The position numbers and the translations under genes are program-made. 64,000 nucleotides of DNA, from positions 49,719-113,718 of the forward strand of contig JACKBC010000020.1 of the NCBI GenBank assembly GCA_020634755.1. The letters run 5' to 3'. This DNA comes from Caldilineaceae bacterium. Lineage in GTDB: Bacteria; Chloroflexota; Anaerolineae; Caldilineales; Caldilineaceae. Shown here one piece after another: positions 15,505 to 23,936 of the stretch. Position 1 is the first letter of the stretch; every line of letters starts with the position of its first letter. Under the pieces are notes generated by a model that worked only from the letters and a program-made list of their open reading frames with translations, searched no databases and had not been told where the DNA came from.

Positions 15505-17464
15505 CCAGTTCAATAAAAAAGTCCAGCGCCTGCGGATTGCGCATGGCGCCTGGATTGGCGGCTTTTTCCACATCATCGCCCAGCAGAATACGGCGCACGG
15601 GGATCTCCAGCTTTTTGCCGCTCAACGTGTACGGGATTTCGGCCACTTGATAAATGGCGTCGGGAACATGACGGGGCGAAAGCTCGTTGCGCAACCGCTG
15701 GTTGATGGCGCGGCGCAGCACATCGTCCAGCATCACCCCTTCGCGCAGCACCACAAAAAGCGGCATAAATGAGGCGTGATCCAGCTGTTCCAGATCGACC
15801 ACCAGGCTATCCAGCACCTGGTCTATGGCTTCCACACAGGCGTATATCTCGCTGGTGCCCATGCGTATGCCCTTGCGATTGATGGTTGAGTCCGAGCGGC
15901 CATAGATCACGCAGCCCCCGCGCTGGTTGAACTTGATCCAGTCGCCGTGGCGCCAAACGCCCGGATACACATCAAAATAGCTGGTGCGGTAGCGTTCGCC
16001 GTCCGGATCGTTCCAGAACTGGACGGGCATAGAGGGCATGGGCGCGCTGACCACCAGCTCACCCACTTCATTCACCACGGGCTGGCCCATGCTGTTATAT
16101 GCCTCCACCTTAGCGCCCAGCGCGGCGCCCTGCAACTCGCCGGCGTAAATGGGCTGAATGCGGGCGCCGCCCACAAAGGCCGTACAGACATCGGTCCCGC
16201 CACTCATGGATTCCAGCGCCACATGGGCGGGAACATTTTCGTAAATCCACTGAAACGCGCTGACCGGCAGGGGCGCGCCGGTGGAGCCAATGACGCGCAA
16301 TTTGCTCAAATCATGCTGCTGCTTGGGGTGGATGCCGGCGTTGATGCAGGCGGCAATGTACGCCGGCGACAGACCAAAGTAGGTCATGCCGCTGCGTGCG
16401 GCCAAGTCCCACAGCCGGTCCAGCGTAGGCGTGGCCGGACTGCCGTTATACAAGATGGCCGTGCTGCCTGCCAACATGGAGCCGAGTAGATAGTTCCACA
16501 TCATCCAGCCGGTGCTGGTGTACCAAAAGAAGCGGTCGCCCGGGTGAATGTCATTGTGCAGCGTCAGCGACTTGGCATGCTCCAGCAGGTTGCCGCCGTG
16601 GCTATGTACAATGGGTTTGGGCAGCCCGGTGGTGCCCGATGAGTAAAGCACCCAAAGCGGATGGTCAAACGGGACTTGTTCAAAGTGAGGTGTGGTGGCC
16701 GCGGCATGTTGGCGCACGGCATCGGCCCAGAAGATATAATTACGCAGCCCGTCTAGCGGGGCATCCAACAGCGGCACAATCACTGTTTGTTGGACGGTCG
16801 GCAGACCGGCTTGCAACTGCTGGAGGGTGGCCACCCGGTCAAAGTCTTTGCCGCCATAACGATAGCCATCTACGGCCAACAATACTTTGGGCTCAATTTG
16901 CGAAAAACGGTCCAGCACCGCCTTGGCGCCAAAGTCGGGCGAAGCGCTGGACCAGACCGCACCCAGGCCCACCGCGGCCAGACAGCCGATAATTGCTTCG
17001 GGGATATTGGGTAGATAGGCGGCAACGCGGTCGCCTTTTTGGACGCCGGCCGCCAAGAGCGCCTGTTGGAATGCCGCGGTTCTAGCGGCCAACTCCTGCC
17101 AGCTAATTTCCTGCGCGGTTCCTGACTCATCTTCGTATAGCAAAGAAGAGCGCAACGACGATGACTGCGCAAAGATATTTTCTGCATAATTAAGACGCGC
17201 GCCAGGAAACCAGCGCGCGCCCGGCATGGCGGCATCCACCAGCGCAATCTCCCCGCGCGCCGATGCCTTGATCTGGCAAAAATCCCAAATGGAGTGCCAG
17301 AAGGGACTCAGGTTCTGTACCGACCAGCGCCACAGTTCGGGGTAGGCGGCAAAGTGCAGCCCTTTGTGCTGCGCCAGCCAGCGCATGTAGCGGGTTAAGT
17401 TGGCCTGTTCAATTGTAGCGGCTGACGGCTGCCACAGCAGATCGCCTTCTTTAAGGTCAGTCAT
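15470..17464 (-). CDS. Acetoacetyl-CoA synthetase-like acyl-CoA ligase
   Basis: 664 residues of the ANL adenylating family, closest in layout to acetoacetate-CoA ligase (AacS). It has an N-terminal acetyl-CoA-synthetase-type region (LAQHKGLHFAAYPELWRWSVQNLSPFWHSIWDF), the P-loop-like motif YSSGTTGLPKPIVHSHGG (about residue 270), the adenylate-binding core and the C-terminal hinge YGRSDSTINRKGIRMGTSEIY, with a Lys-containing SGKKLEIPVRR. It forms an acyl-CoA from a short keto or hydroxy acid, ATP and CoA. Its place inside the iol operon, between iolE and iolB, is unusual because the standard pathway has no such step. The extreme C-terminus is made of intergenic repeat. The substrate is uncertain. 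Confidence 0.85.
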   Translation of the reverse strand: MTDLKEGDLLWQPSAATIEQANLTRYMRWLAQHKGLHFAAYPELWRWSVQNLSPFWHSIWDFCQIKASARGEIALVDAAMPGARWFPGARLNYAENIFAQSSSLRSSLLYEDESGTAQEISWQELAARTAAFQQALLAAGVQKGDRVAAYLPNIPEAIIGCLAAVGLGAVWSSASPDFGAKAVLDRFSQIEPKVLLAVDGYRYGGKDFDRVATLQQLQAGLPTVQQTVIVPLLDAPLDGLRNYIFWADAVRQHAAATTPHFEQVPFDHPLWVLYSSGTTGLPKPIVHSHGGNLLEHAKSLTLHNDIHPGDRFFWYTSTGWMMWNYLLGSMLAGSTAILYNGSPATPTLDRLWDLAARSGMTYFGLSPAYIAACINAGIHPKQQHDLSKLRVIGSTGAPLPVSAFQWIYENVPAHVALESMSGGTDVCTAFVGGARIQPIYAGELQGAALGAKVEAYNSMGQPVVNEVGELVVSAPMPSMPVQFWNDPDGERYRTSYFDVYPGVWRHGDWIKFNQRGGCVIYGRSDSTINRKGIRMGTSEIYACVEAIDQVLDSLVVDLEQLDHASFMPLFVVLREGVMLDDVLRRAINQRLRNELSPRHVPDAIYQVAEIPYTLSGKKLEIPVRRILLGDDVEKAANPGAMRNPQALDFFIELASQLAANQQSA

Positions 17465-17472
17465 GGATGGTC

Positions 17473-17536
17473 TTTGGTGATTGGTAGTTGGTAATTAGTT
17501 GCTGATAGCTGGCTGTACTAATCCACAGATAACTAG
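17473..17536. repeat. Octamer-type repeat in the iolE/ligase gap
   Basis: Units TTTGGTGA, TTGGTAGT, TGGTAATT, AGTTGCTG, ATAGCTGG and CTGTACTA run from 17473 to 17520. Complementary words (AACTAGCT, ACCAGCCC) lie at the iolE stop. Pairing is less perfect than at the other gaps. The TTGGTAATT-like word is very similar to repeats known from cyanobacterial genomes. Confidence 0.55.
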
Positions 17537-18451
17537 CTACCAGCCCAGTTCGCGGCGCAAATAGGCGCGATTGCGTTTGGCGCTTTCCAGCGGATTAATG
17601 TCTATAGTGGTCAACTCCGTGTCGAGCAGAATATCCTGCTCGACGGTGCCCCAGCCTTGATAATTCATTTCCTCGAGAATGCGGCGGATGCCCTGCCAGT
17701 TGATGGTGCCTTGCCCAAGTTCGGGAAACACGCCGGCCTGTACGCCATCAAAATAGTCGCCCTCACGGGCCAACACTTGATCGCGCACGGCGTTGTTGCA
17801 CTCTTTGATGTGCATGTACCAGGTGCGATCGCGCCATTTGTCCAGCACGGCCACCGGGTCGCCGCCACCATAGGCAATGTGCGCCATATCAAAGCAAAGC
17901 CCCACCAGCTCGGGATTGGTGCGCGCCAAGAAGGCATCCAGTTCAAAGGCCGTTTCCAGATAGCCACCCACGTGCGGGTGGGCGGCACACTTCATGCCAT
18001 ACTCTTCGTGCACAATGTGAGCAAACTCGTTGACGTTCTGGGCCGCTAGATCCCACTGGGCGCCGCTAAGCGAGTCTTGCGGCCGAATGCGGCCGGCGCG
18101 GCGGGCGCGGTTTTCGACCACAAAAAGCGCATCGGACAGCACAATGTATTCACAGCCCATGGCCGCTAGCACCTGCATGGTCTCAAAGGCTTCGCGATAG
18201 ACCACTTCATCCTTTTTGCCTTGCACAAAGTTAAAGATGGTAAAGGCCGAAATAAGCTGAAGCCCGCGTGAATCGAGTTCGGCGCGCAGTTTCGAAATGT
18301 CAAAGGGCAGATAGCCATATGGACCCAACTCGGTGCCGGTGTAGCCCGCGGCCTGGATGCCATCCAGCACTTCCGTGTATGGCGGCACGTTGGGTGTGTC
18401 TTTCATAAGTACGCCCCACGAGACGGGGGCCGTGGCAATATTGATGTTCAT
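17537..18451 (-). CDS. iolE: Myo-inosose-2 dehydratase IolE (sugar phosphate isomerase/epimerase fold)
   Basis: 304 residues with the xylose-isomerase-like TIM barrel. The start IATAPVSWGVLMKDTPNVPPYTEVLDGIQAAGYTGTELGPYGYLP is diagnostic for IolE, which dehydrates 2-keto-myo-inositol to 3D-trihydroxycyclohexane-1,2-dione. Metal ligands are seen in HPHVGGYLE, CFDMAHIAYGG, MHIKECN and GWGTVEQD. The length is normal. It follows iolC and precedes the ligase in the same direction. The Shine-Dalgarno before the ATG is weak, so translation may depend on the operon context. Confidence 0.95.
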   Translation of the reverse strand: MNINIATAPVSWGVLMKDTPNVPPYTEVLDGIQAAGYTGTELGPYGYLPFDISKLRAELDSRGLQLISAFTIFNFVQGKKDEVVYREAFETMQVLAAMGCEYIVLSDALFVVENRARRAGRIRPQDSLSGAQWDLAAQNVNEFAHIVHEEYGMKCAAHPHVGGYLETAFELDAFLARTNPELVGLCFDMAHIAYGGGDPVAVLDKWRDRTWYMHIKECNNAVRDQVLAREGDYFDGVQAGVFPELGQGTINWQGIRRILEEMNYQGWGTVEQDILLDTELTTIDINPLESAKRNRAYLRRELGW

Positions 18452-18488
18452 TGGTTTGTCCGTGTTTGTGCATGATGACGAGGTAGGG

Positions 18489-18525
18489 CAACACGGTGAC
18501 TTCGACAGGCTCAGTCACCGTGTTG
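18489..18525. repeat. Hairpin with a TTCGACAGGCTCA loop between iolC and iolE
   Basis: A perfect 12-bp stem CAACACGGTGAC (18489-18500, complement 18514-18525) closes a 13-base loop TTCGACAGGCTCA. Sequences of the TTCGACA-GCTCA type are common intergenic repeats in several bacterial phyla. It may protect or attenuate the operon mRNA between iolC and iolE. Confidence 0.75.
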
Positions 18526-18557
18526 TCACTGGATCTCTTGCCGTTGCGATCTGCTAA

Positions 18558-19583
18558 TTATGCCAATCCGCCGCGGGACTCCACGAACGCCATCACTTCA
18601 GCCAGCGTGGGCATGAAGTTGGCGCAGCCGTGGGCCTGCACCACAATGGCGCCACAGGCATTGCCCAGCCGCGCGGCTTTGCGCAGATCCCAGCCGTTGA
18701 CGTAGCCATAGATAAAGCCGGCGCCAAAGGCATCGCCCGCCCCCAGAATGTTGTAGACCTCCACGGGATAGCCGGGCGCTTCAATGGGCTCTTCCCGATC
18801 AGCCAAATGAACGCGGGACCCCAGCGCGCCCACTTTCTCAATGACGGCCTTGGGGCCCAGCGAAAGCAGCGTGCGAATGGCCGACTGGGTATCGCCCTGG
18901 ACTTTGGTGTCGGAAATTTGCGAGTGGGTCAGCGACATCTGGCTGGCATCTGTGAGCATGGCGGCGTTGATCTCATCCTCGGTGCCAATCACAATGTCGA
19001 CCGTGTGCAGAATGGAGCGCACCACCACGCCAAAGGCCCGCGGATCGTGCCACTGATCGGGCCGAAAATCTACGTCAAAGATAACGTCGACGCCCGCTTG
19101 GCGCGCCATCTCAGCGCCAAACATGGTGGCGCTGCGGCTGGGCTCTTTGCATAAATTGGTGCCGGCAAACTGGAACACTTTGGCATCGGCAATGGGCGCG
19201 GCCAGCACATCATCAATGGTCAGCTCAATATCGGCGCAATTGTCGCGATAGTAGACCAGCGGGAATTTGTTGGGTGGCTCAATGCCCAGCACCACGGCGC
19301 TGGTGCGGTGGCCCGGTTTGCGCGGGCTAAATTGGGTGTCTACGCCCTCTTTGTCCAAGAAATTCAGGATAAAGTCGCCTACGGGGTCGACGCCCAAGCC
19401 TGTAATAATGGCGGTCTTCAGGCCCAAACGCCGGCCGCCCACGCTAATATTGGTGGGCGACCCGCCCACATAGGCGGCAAAACTTTGAATGTCGACAAAA
19501 GGCGCGCCCACATCATTGCTGTAAAGGTCAATGGAGGAGCGACCCATGTGAACTGAATCGTAGGTGGTATTGCTGTTGGTCAT
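18558..19583 (-). CDS. iolC: 5-dehydro-2-deoxygluconokinase IolC (PfkB family)
   Basis: 341 residues of the ribokinase/PfkB fold. It phosphorylates 2-deoxy-5-keto-D-gluconate at O-6 with ATP. Visible are the N-terminal VHMGRSSIDLYSNDVGAPFVDIQSFAAYVGGSPTNISVG block typical of IolC, and the C-terminal catalytic signature NILGAGDAFGAGFIYG with the base Asp. It lacks the C-terminal aldolase (DUF2090) domain found in IolC of some bacteria, and no iolJ aldolase is present in this window, so that step must be encoded elsewhere. AAGGAAA lies 8 bases before the ATG. It is the first catabolic gene after the regulator. Confidence 0.94.
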   Translation of the reverse strand: MTNSNTTYDSVHMGRSSIDLYSNDVGAPFVDIQSFAAYVGGSPTNISVGGRRLGLKTAIITGLGVDPVGDFILNFLDKEGVDTQFSPRKPGHRTSAVVLGIEPPNKFPLVYYRDNCADIELTIDDVLAAPIADAKVFQFAGTNLCKEPSRSATMFGAEMARQAGVDVIFDVDFRPDQWHDPRAFGVVVRSILHTVDIVIGTEDEINAAMLTDASQMSLTHSQISDTKVQGDTQSAIRTLLSLGPKAVIEKVGALGSRVHLADREEPIEAPGYPVEVYNILGAGDAFGAGFIYGYVNGWDLRKAARLGNACGAIVVQAHGCANFMPTLAEVMAFVESRGGLA

Positions 19584-19613
19584 AGAGAGTTTCCTTCATA
19601 CCGATGCGATTGG

Positions 19614-20696
19614 TTATGCAGAGCGACGGATTACCAAATTGCCAGGCACCAGAATGGATGCCCGCTCCAATTGCGATTTGTCTATGGGCGCAACGACAGG
19701 CATTGCGTTTTCCCTATTTGGATGCATTTCTTTGTGTGGATGCATCCGGTCAATGAGAGAGAGCAACTTACGCATGGCCAATACCCCCATCTCGCGCCGC
19801 GGTTGATGGATGGTCGTCAACGCAGGGTCAATGGCGGCGGCCATATCCAGATCGTCAAACCCGGTAATGGCAATGGCGTCCGGCGCCATATATCCGGCTT
19901 GGCGCAGGGTGGCAATGACGCCAATGGCGGTGGCATCATTGTAACAGAAGATAGCCTCGGGCGGCGCCTGCCAAAGCTCCAGAGCTTTGGGCAACAGCTG
20001 TGCCGCGCCGTGCATGCCTCCGGCAATGCTGCCGGTTGGACAATCAACGCTTAGTTCGGGCGTCAATCCACCATTGCGCATGCCGTCTGCCCAGGCCCGT
20101 TTGCGTTCGTGGTGGCCCCGTCCCTGCGTCATCACGCCCATATGGGCAATCTTGCGATGCCCTTGCTGAAGCAGGTGGGTCATGAGCAGCGCACCACCGC
20201 CATAATCATCATGCACCACGGTGGGAATTTGGGTGCTATCTGCTTCTGGGTTGATCAGCACAATGGGCATGTCGCTGTCTGCGGACATCTCCTGGTAGCG
20301 ATCCCCCACGCGGCTGGATGACACAATAATGCCATCAACCTGGCGGCCCAATAGGCTATGCGCCACCTCCATCTCGCGCGCCGGGTCCAAATCTGTACTG
20401 GATACAAAAAGGCTGTAGTGATGCTGGCGCGCCCATTCTTCAACGCCCTGGGCCACCTCGCTGTGAAAGGGATCTAAAAACGTCGGTACGATCAACCCCA
20501 CACAAAAGCTGCGCTGCATGACCAATCCGCGCGCCATGAGGCTCGGCGCGTACCCCAACTCTTTGGCCACGTCCAAAATGCGCTCGCGCGTCTGGTCACT
20601 CATGCGACCCCGGCCGCGCAGCGCTCGGCTCACAGTGGGGTGGCTGACGCCGGCTACTTCGGCAATATCCTTAATGGAGATGCGCTTTTTCGCCAT
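19614..20696 (-). CDS. LacI-family transcriptional regulator, head of the inositol operon
   Basis: 360 residues. The N-terminal HTH reads ISIKDIAEVAGVSHPTVSRALRGRGRMSDQTRERI, including the hinge helix region LGYAPSLMARGLV. It is followed by a periplasmic-binding-protein-like ligand domain (VGLIVPTFLDPFHSEVAQGVEEWA...). ATG 20696 was chosen because LacI proteins begin just before the IxDIAxxAGVS block; an upstream start at 20744 would add 16 residues without a match. It is transcribed ahead of iolC in the same direction and most likely represses its own operon until an inositol-derived ligand binds. A LacI-type palindrome with a central CG lies about 105-125 bp upstream. The inducer is inferred. 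Confidence 0.92.
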   Translation of the reverse strand: MAKKRISIKDIAEVAGVSHPTVSRALRGRGRMSDQTRERILDVAKELGYAPSLMARGLVMQRSFCVGLIVPTFLDPFHSEVAQGVEEWARQHHYSLFVSSTDLDPAREMEVAHSLLGRQVDGIIVSSSRVGDRYQEMSADSDMPIVLINPEADSTQIPTVVHDDYGGGALLMTHLLQQGHRKIAHMGVMTQGRGHHERKRAWADGMRNGGLTPELSVDCPTGSIAGGMHGAAQLLPKALELWQAPPEAIFCYNDATAIGVIATLRQAGYMAPDAIAITGFDDLDMAAAIDPALTTIHQPRREMGVLAMRKLLSLIDRMHPHKEMHPNRENAMPVVAPIDKSQLERASILVPGNLVIRRSA

Positions 20697-20799
20697 AATA
20701 TGGACTGATAAATGGGACTGATTTATACCACTTAGCTTTGACAACCGCAGTTGGTATTATTTGCTCTTGTAACGATTTAACTGGTGAATTTGGGGAAGT

Positions 20800-20821
20800 T
20801 ATGCGCACACGTATGCGCATA
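20800..20821. promoter_or_regulatory. Candidate LacI-family operator
   Basis: A 22-bp palindrome with 10 of 11 base pairs matching and a central CG (20810/20811), with half-sites TATGCGCA. Central CpG symmetry is the hallmark of LacI-family operators. It lies about 104 bp upstream of the lacI start, at the only long gap in front of the inositol operon. The right half by itself is a perfect 10-bp palindrome (20812-20821). Confidence 0.65.
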
Positions 20822-20917
20822 GGGGCAGAATAGCACCAAATGTATGATATGTCAAAACTGTTAAATTTACACTTGGTTTTGGAATAGAGCAGGTGTGGGA
20901 AGGGGCGTAATGCTGTA

Positions 20918-20950
20918 TGCGGTCGGAGCTTTCCACAAGCTCCGACCGCA
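20918..20950. terminator. Stem-loop after the glucan phosphorylase gene
   Basis: A perfect 14-bp GC-rich stem TGCGGTCGGAGCTT (20918-20931, complement 20937-20950) has a 5-base loop, 28 bp beyond the phosphorylase stop (minus strand). No T-run follows on the minus strand, so this is a probable 3' stabiliser or weak terminator. Confidence 0.7.
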
Positions 20951-20977
20951 TAGGCAAAGCCGATCATATCATTTGGG

Positions 20978-23557
20978 TTAAGCCCAGTGGTTGAGACCGG
21001 TTTCGTAGCGGTTGATCAAGTGCGCATTCTGGGGGCGAACGCGAATGCCCACCATGAGTTGGCCGCTATCGGCGGGCTGAAGCTGACCGCGGTAGATGAG
21101 CGCACCGTCTTGGCTAGAGACGGCCGTCATGGGGGCAACGGTGGGGTCGACTAATTCGCCCTGTTCATTTTCATGGCCGGCCACAATTTCCAGCGCTACT
21201 TCATCCTGCGCCGCGCCATTGAGCCAAACGCGGGCGCTCAGCTCAATGGGCTGCCCCGTTTGCACCTGTAGCAACTTGGGTGGCACCGCCTCGATGCGGA
21301 CGTTGCCCCAGCTTTGGCGCATGCGGTTTTTCCAGGCCGACATGGTGCGCGCGGTGGCAAATTTTTCGCTGTGATATTCGGCGCCGCTCTGCATGGCCGG
21401 GAGATAGTAGAGGTTGGTGTAATCTTTCACCATGCGCTGCATACTAAATTGGGGCGTGCAGGTGCGGATGGAGTTCTTCATAATGGTGAGCCACTTTTCC
21501 GGCACGCCTGCTTCATTGCGCTCAAAATAAAGCGGAATAATCTCATTTTCCAGCGTGGCGTAGAGATGCAGCACGTCGGCCTGATCCTGTGTTTCCTCAT
21601 CTTTGTAGTCGCGCTCTTCGCCAATGGACCAGCCGTTGTGATTTTCCGCATCCCCCAAATAGCCCTCGACCCACCAGCCATCCAGCACGCTAAAGTTGGG
21701 AATGCCGCTGAGCGCGGCTTTTTGGCCGCTGGTGCCGCTGGCTTCGTGGGGGCGACGTGGGTTATTGAGCCACACATCAACACCCGAAATCAGGTGGCGG
21801 GCAATATTCATGTCATAATTTTCCACAAAGACAATCTTGCCCCAAAACTCAGGACGCTGGCTCATCTGGTAAATGTGCTGGATCAACCCTTTACCCGGCT
21901 CGTCGGCTGGGTGCGCCTTGCCGCTAAAGACAATCTGTACCGGCCGCTCCGGGTCGTTGAGCAACCGTTGCAGCCGCGCCTCATCGCGAAAGATGAGCGT
22001 CGCGCGTTTATAGGTGGCAAAGCGGCGCGCAAAGCCCAGGGTGAGCGCATCTGGGTTGAGTAGCTCCTGCGCCGTCTCGACGCGCTGGGGTCCTTCGCCA
22101 TGATGCAGAAATTGGCGAGCCACGCGCTGCCGCACCAGCATTACAAGCTTTTGCTTGCGCTCCTGATGCACAAGCCACAACTCACTGTCGGGCAGCGCCT
22201 GCGCCGCCGACCAGATATTGGGATCATCCACATCGTCGAGCCAATTGGGCGCCAAATGGCGGGCATAAAATTCACGCAGCTCGGCGGCCAGCCAGGTCTT
22301 GACGTGGACGCCGTTGGTAATGTGCCCAATGGGCGTCTGCACGGCGGGCGTGTCGGGCCAGAGGAATTTCCACATATCGCGACTTACTTCGCCATGCAGC
22401 TTGCTTACACCATTTTGATATGCACTCATGCGAATGGCCAAAACGGTCATGCTGTATTGGGGCGCCCAATCCAAATCCTGCTTGGCAAAATTGATAAAGC
22501 GGTCGCGGTCAATGCCCAGCTGCCCCCAGAATTGCCAGAAGAACTTTTCCACAAGCTCAAAGGCAAAGGCGTCGTTACCGGCTGGTACAGGCGTGTGGGT
22601 GGTAAAAAGCGAGTCAGCGCGCACGGCCTCCACGGCTTCATCAAAGGAAAGACCGCTGCCCTGCACCAGCTCGCGCGCGCGCTCCAGTCCCAAAAAGGCG
22701 CTGTGCCCCTCATTCATGTGCCAAGCGGTGGGCGCTTGCTCAATAATGCCGGCCGCTTGCAGGGCGCGCAGGGCGCGCACGCCACCAATGCCCAAGACCA
22801 CTTCCTGGCTAATGCGCAGCTCGCGATCACCGCCGTAGAGACGGGCGCTCAGCTCGCGATCTTGCGGGGCGTTGCGCTCCACATCGGTATCCATCAGATA
22901 GATGGCAATGCGCCCCACTTGAATGCGCCAAATCTTGGCATAGACCGTGCGCCCCGGCATATCCACCTGGATCAATATGGGGGCGCCATTCTGGTCCAGC
23001 GTGGGCGTGGCCGGCACCTCGCTCAGGTCAATCTTCTCATATTGAGCCTGCTGTCGCCCCTCTATATCAATGTGCTGGGTAAAATAGCCTTGGGGGTAAA
23101 GAAAGCCCACGCCCACAAACGGCAGGCCCAAATCGCTAGCGGCTTTACAGTGATCGCCACTCAAAATGCCCAGACCGCCGCTGTAGATGGGTAAGGCCTC
23201 GTGCAGCCCAAACTCGGCGCTAAAATAGGCAATCAATTCGTCCTGTTTATCGGGGTACGTCGCCCCAAACCAGGTGCTGTCGGCATTCATGTAGGCATCA
23301 AAGCGCGCCAACACGCTTTGATAGGCTTGTAAAAAGGCTGGATCCTGCGCGGCCGCGTCTAGTTTACGCTGCTGCACGCGGCGCAGCAGCTTGACGGGGT
23401 TATGGTTGACTGCATCCCACAGGCCCGGATCAATCGTGGCATATAGCCCGCGAGCATCTGGTTCCCAGCTCCACCACAGATTGTAGGCCAGTTCTTCCAG
23501 CCGCTCAATGGGTTCTGGCAATCTGGGTAAAACGGAAAGCTTTCCAATAAATTTCAT
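20978..23557 (-). CDS. glgP: Alpha-glucan (glycogen/maltodextrin) phosphorylase, GT35, DUF3417-containing form
   Basis: 859 residues of the short bacterial/archaeal GT35 type. The N-terminal DUF3417-like domain (ERLEELAYNLWWSWEPDARGLYATID) is followed by the phosphorylase core. The pyridoxal phosphate Lys is in EASGTSGQKAALSGIPNFSVLDGWW, and a substrate-site segment reads HMNEGHSAFLGLERAREL. It releases glucose-1-phosphate from alpha-1,4-glucan in the cytoplasm. The C-terminal 130 residues form a beta-rich extension (PIELSARVWLNGAAQDEVALEIVAG). AAGGAGC lies 9 bases before the ATG. It is divided from the lacI promoter by a hairpin, so it appears to be its own transcription unit. Confidence 0.94.
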   Translation of the reverse strand: MKFIGKLSVLPRLPEPIERLEELAYNLWWSWEPDARGLYATIDPGLWDAVNHNPVKLLRRVQQRKLDAAAQDPAFLQAYQSVLARFDAYMNADSTWFGATYPDKQDELIAYFSAEFGLHEALPIYSGGLGILSGDHCKAASDLGLPFVGVGFLYPQGYFTQHIDIEGRQQAQYEKIDLSEVPATPTLDQNGAPILIQVDMPGRTVYAKIWRIQVGRIAIYLMDTDVERNAPQDRELSARLYGGDRELRISQEVVLGIGGVRALRALQAAGIIEQAPTAWHMNEGHSAFLGLERARELVQGSGLSFDEAVEAVRADSLFTTHTPVPAGNDAFAFELVEKFFWQFWGQLGIDRDRFINFAKQDLDWAPQYSMTVLAIRMSAYQNGVSKLHGEVSRDMWKFLWPDTPAVQTPIGHITNGVHVKTWLAAELREFYARHLAPNWLDDVDDPNIWSAAQALPDSELWLVHQERKQKLVMLVRQRVARQFLHHGEGPQRVETAQELLNPDALTLGFARRFATYKRATLIFRDEARLQRLLNDPERPVQIVFSGKAHPADEPGKGLIQHIYQMSQRPEFWGKIVFVENYDMNIARHLISGVDVWLNNPRRPHEASGTSGQKAALSGIPNFSVLDGWWVEGYLGDAENHNGWSIGEERDYKDEETQDQADVLHLYATLENEIIPLYFERNEAGVPEKWLTIMKNSIRTCTPQFSMQRMVKDYTNLYYLPAMQSGAEYHSEKFATARTMSAWKNRMRQSWGNVRIEAVPPKLLQVQTGQPIELSARVWLNGAAQDEVALEIVAGHENEQGELVDPTVAPMTAVSSQDGALIYRGQLQPADSGQLMVGIRVRPQNAHLINRYETGLNHWA

Positions 23558-23936
23558 AGATGAGCGCTCCTTCTCAAAAACTGAAAATAATGGCGATTAT
23601 ATTGCATTGAAATGGCGGTACGAATTAGTCGACTTACGCAAGCCCAGTTGTCTGGCCGCTTAATTTTCGCGGCAGTAGAGTAAGAATCGCCTTATAAAAG
23701 ATCGTCTTTTCTCCTGGCGATGCACAGGCGCTGCATAAGTCGTGATGGCTGATGCGCAATCGGTTGCATAACAGCAGCCGGCTCCATTGTACTGGATTTG
23801 GCCTGATGGACAAAATAGGGTGAGGTATGGGTATGGGGAAACAATGACGCGGTTAAAAAAGGGGAGCACGATTGTCAATACAGCGCCCCACCAGGGCTGT
23901 ATTGACGGCACAATTTTGCTGGGCCAACTATGCAAT
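23558..23936. other. Intergenic region with stem-loop between phosphorylase and permease genes
   Basis: 379 bp with no credible gene. A perfect 11-bp stem GTCAATACAGC (23874-23884, complement 23896-23906) lies just after the permease stop on the minus strand. It is followed on that strand some 20 bases later by a T-rich run, so it is a plausible terminator for the permease. The rest would hold the phosphorylase promoter, which I cannot locate. Confidence 0.55.
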
